IMG/VR virus record: IMGVR_UViG_3300042306_000111
Span: 1 to 22,900 of that record
Origin: a virus
Reading direction: 5' to 3' (one strand)
Length of the DNA stretch: 22,900 nt
The notes under the pieces were generated by a model. That model saw only the letters and a list, made by a program, of their open reading frames with translations, was not told the origin of the DNA and searched no databases. The position numbers were made by a program, and so were the translations under genes. Position 1 is the first letter of the stretch, and every line of letters begins with the position of its first letter. Below, piece after piece: positions 22,520 through 22,900 of this stretch.

Positions 22520-22650
22520 TGGAAAAGATAGCAGAAATGTACATCGTCAGCATCTTCGCAGGAGCGATGATTGCATTGTTCTTCTTTGGATTGGTGTTCT
22601 TCGTTGATCAGTATTATATGGCGAAAGACAAAAAGCAACACAAGGACTGA
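22519..22650 (+). CDS. Tiny single-helix membrane protein (43 aa)
   Basis: A 43-residue frame whose ATG shares a base with the preceding TAA (TAATG). One membrane helix (about 8-29, IVSIFAGAMIALFFFGLVFF) follows a short polar start, and the end is basic (MAKDKKQHKD). This is the size and topology of small holins, pinholins or partners of spanins. Function is inferred only from size and from its place before a spanin-like gene. Confidence 0.6.
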   Translation: MEKIAEMYIVSIFAGAMIALFFFGLVFFVDQYYMAKDKKQHKD

Positions 22651-22654
22651 TTTT

Positions 22655-22665
22655 CTATTTCTTTG
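22655..22665 (+). promoter_or_regulatory. CTATTT leader motif before the last gene
   Basis: CTATTTCTTTG ends one base before the GTG at 22667, the same distance as at 8915-8925. The two start regions also agree as GCGTGGC, then TCTATCAA with one extra base here. No TTTG box is seen at the usual upstream distance. Confidence 0.3.
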
Positions 22666-22666
22666 C

Positions 22667-22900
22667 GTGGCATCTATCAAAAAACCTTCAGCACTTCCAG
22701 TATCGTTTGACCAATTTAAGAAAAATCCAATTGCTGCCGTGGCTTTTTGTATGCTTGTGGCTGTCAGCTATCTTTACATTGACCTTCGTTCAGGGTATAA
22801 AGAGCAGATTGAAAAGAGTAATCACAAGATAGATCAACTTGATATTAAGATTGACCGATTGACCTACGCCCTAAAGCGTTCGGATTCTGCATTGGCATCA
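22667..22900 (+). CDS. Spanin/Rz-like membrane protein (3' end outside window)
   Basis: At least 78 residues from a GTG start; the frame is still open at the window end. A short cytoplasmic start (FDQFKKNP) is followed by one membrane helix (about 21-38, AAVAFCMLVAVSYLYI) and a charged coiled-coil part (KEQIEKSNHKIDQLDIKIDR). This is an inner-membrane spanin (Rz) layout, and the same FKKNP, membrane and coiled-coil pattern is known to me from small proteins of Bacteroidota phages. The call is limited because the C-terminal half is unseen and no overlapping lipoprotein can be checked. Confidence 0.55.
   Translation, partial: MASIKKPSALPVSFDQFKKNPIAAVAFCMLVAVSYLYIDLRSGYKEQIEKSNHKIDQLDIKIDRLTYALKRSDSALAS

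Noticed and set aside
1-22900. tRNA genes, CRISPR arrays, insertion sequences, attachment sites
   Set aside because: Reading both strands showed no cloverleaf-type sequence with a CCA-type end, no regularly spaced identical repeats, no transposase and no integrase, so none can be supported.

Overview
The window is one long, tightly packed, single-direction gene block from the genome of a tailed bacteriophage (or prophage) whose host is most likely a member of the Bacteroidota. All supported genes lie on the + strand. Most neighbours overlap at ATGA, GTGA, TTGA or TAATG junctions. Clear Shine-Dalgarno sites are rare and several leaders are A/T-rich, which is usual for Bacteroidota. Many proteins also resemble, from memory, families seen mainly in Bacteroidota phages. 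No integrase, repressor, tRNA, CRISPR array or insertion sequence was seen, so the lifestyle cannot be settled here.

Layout. (1) 1-3720, DNA replication and modification: the end of a replication-initiation protein, a DnaB-type helicase, a C5-cytosine DNA methyltransferase, a stand-alone DnaA domain IV protein, a small overlapping ORF and a sigma-factor-like protein. (2) 3704-5230, small accessory genes: a two-helix membrane protein, two small conserved proteins, an HNH nuclease, a probable small terminase subunit and a DUF551-like protein. (3) 5227-6956, two glycosyltransferases placed between the terminase subunits. (4) 6947-8134, large terminase. (5) 8136-14741, tail: a tail assembly chaperone with a likely -1 frameshift, two large tail/baseplate proteins and the tape measure. 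(6) 14754-17368, head: XkdF-like protease, probable scaffold, major capsid protein and a further virion protein, closed by a strong rho-independent terminator. (7) 17452-20326, distal tail and host-recognition proteins (fibre, lectin-like). (8) 20323-22900, a membrane PAS histidine kinase, a receiver-only response regulator, a coiled-coil membrane protein, a tiny membrane protein and the start of a spanin-like protein.

Three things stand out. First, the methyltransferase gene carries a second reading frame, open for about 1 kb in +1, whose translation looks like a real protein with four spaced LPTP motifs and an LNPRF...MGFPPNW ending, so two proteins may be overprinted. Second, a T10 run sits where the chaperone gene would shift -1 into a downstream frame that has no ATG near its beginning. 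Third, the phage carries a complete two-component signalling pair translationally coupled to a membrane coiled-coil protein, just upstream of likely lysis genes. The order tail before head, and the lack of any recognisable portal gene in the window, are also unusual.
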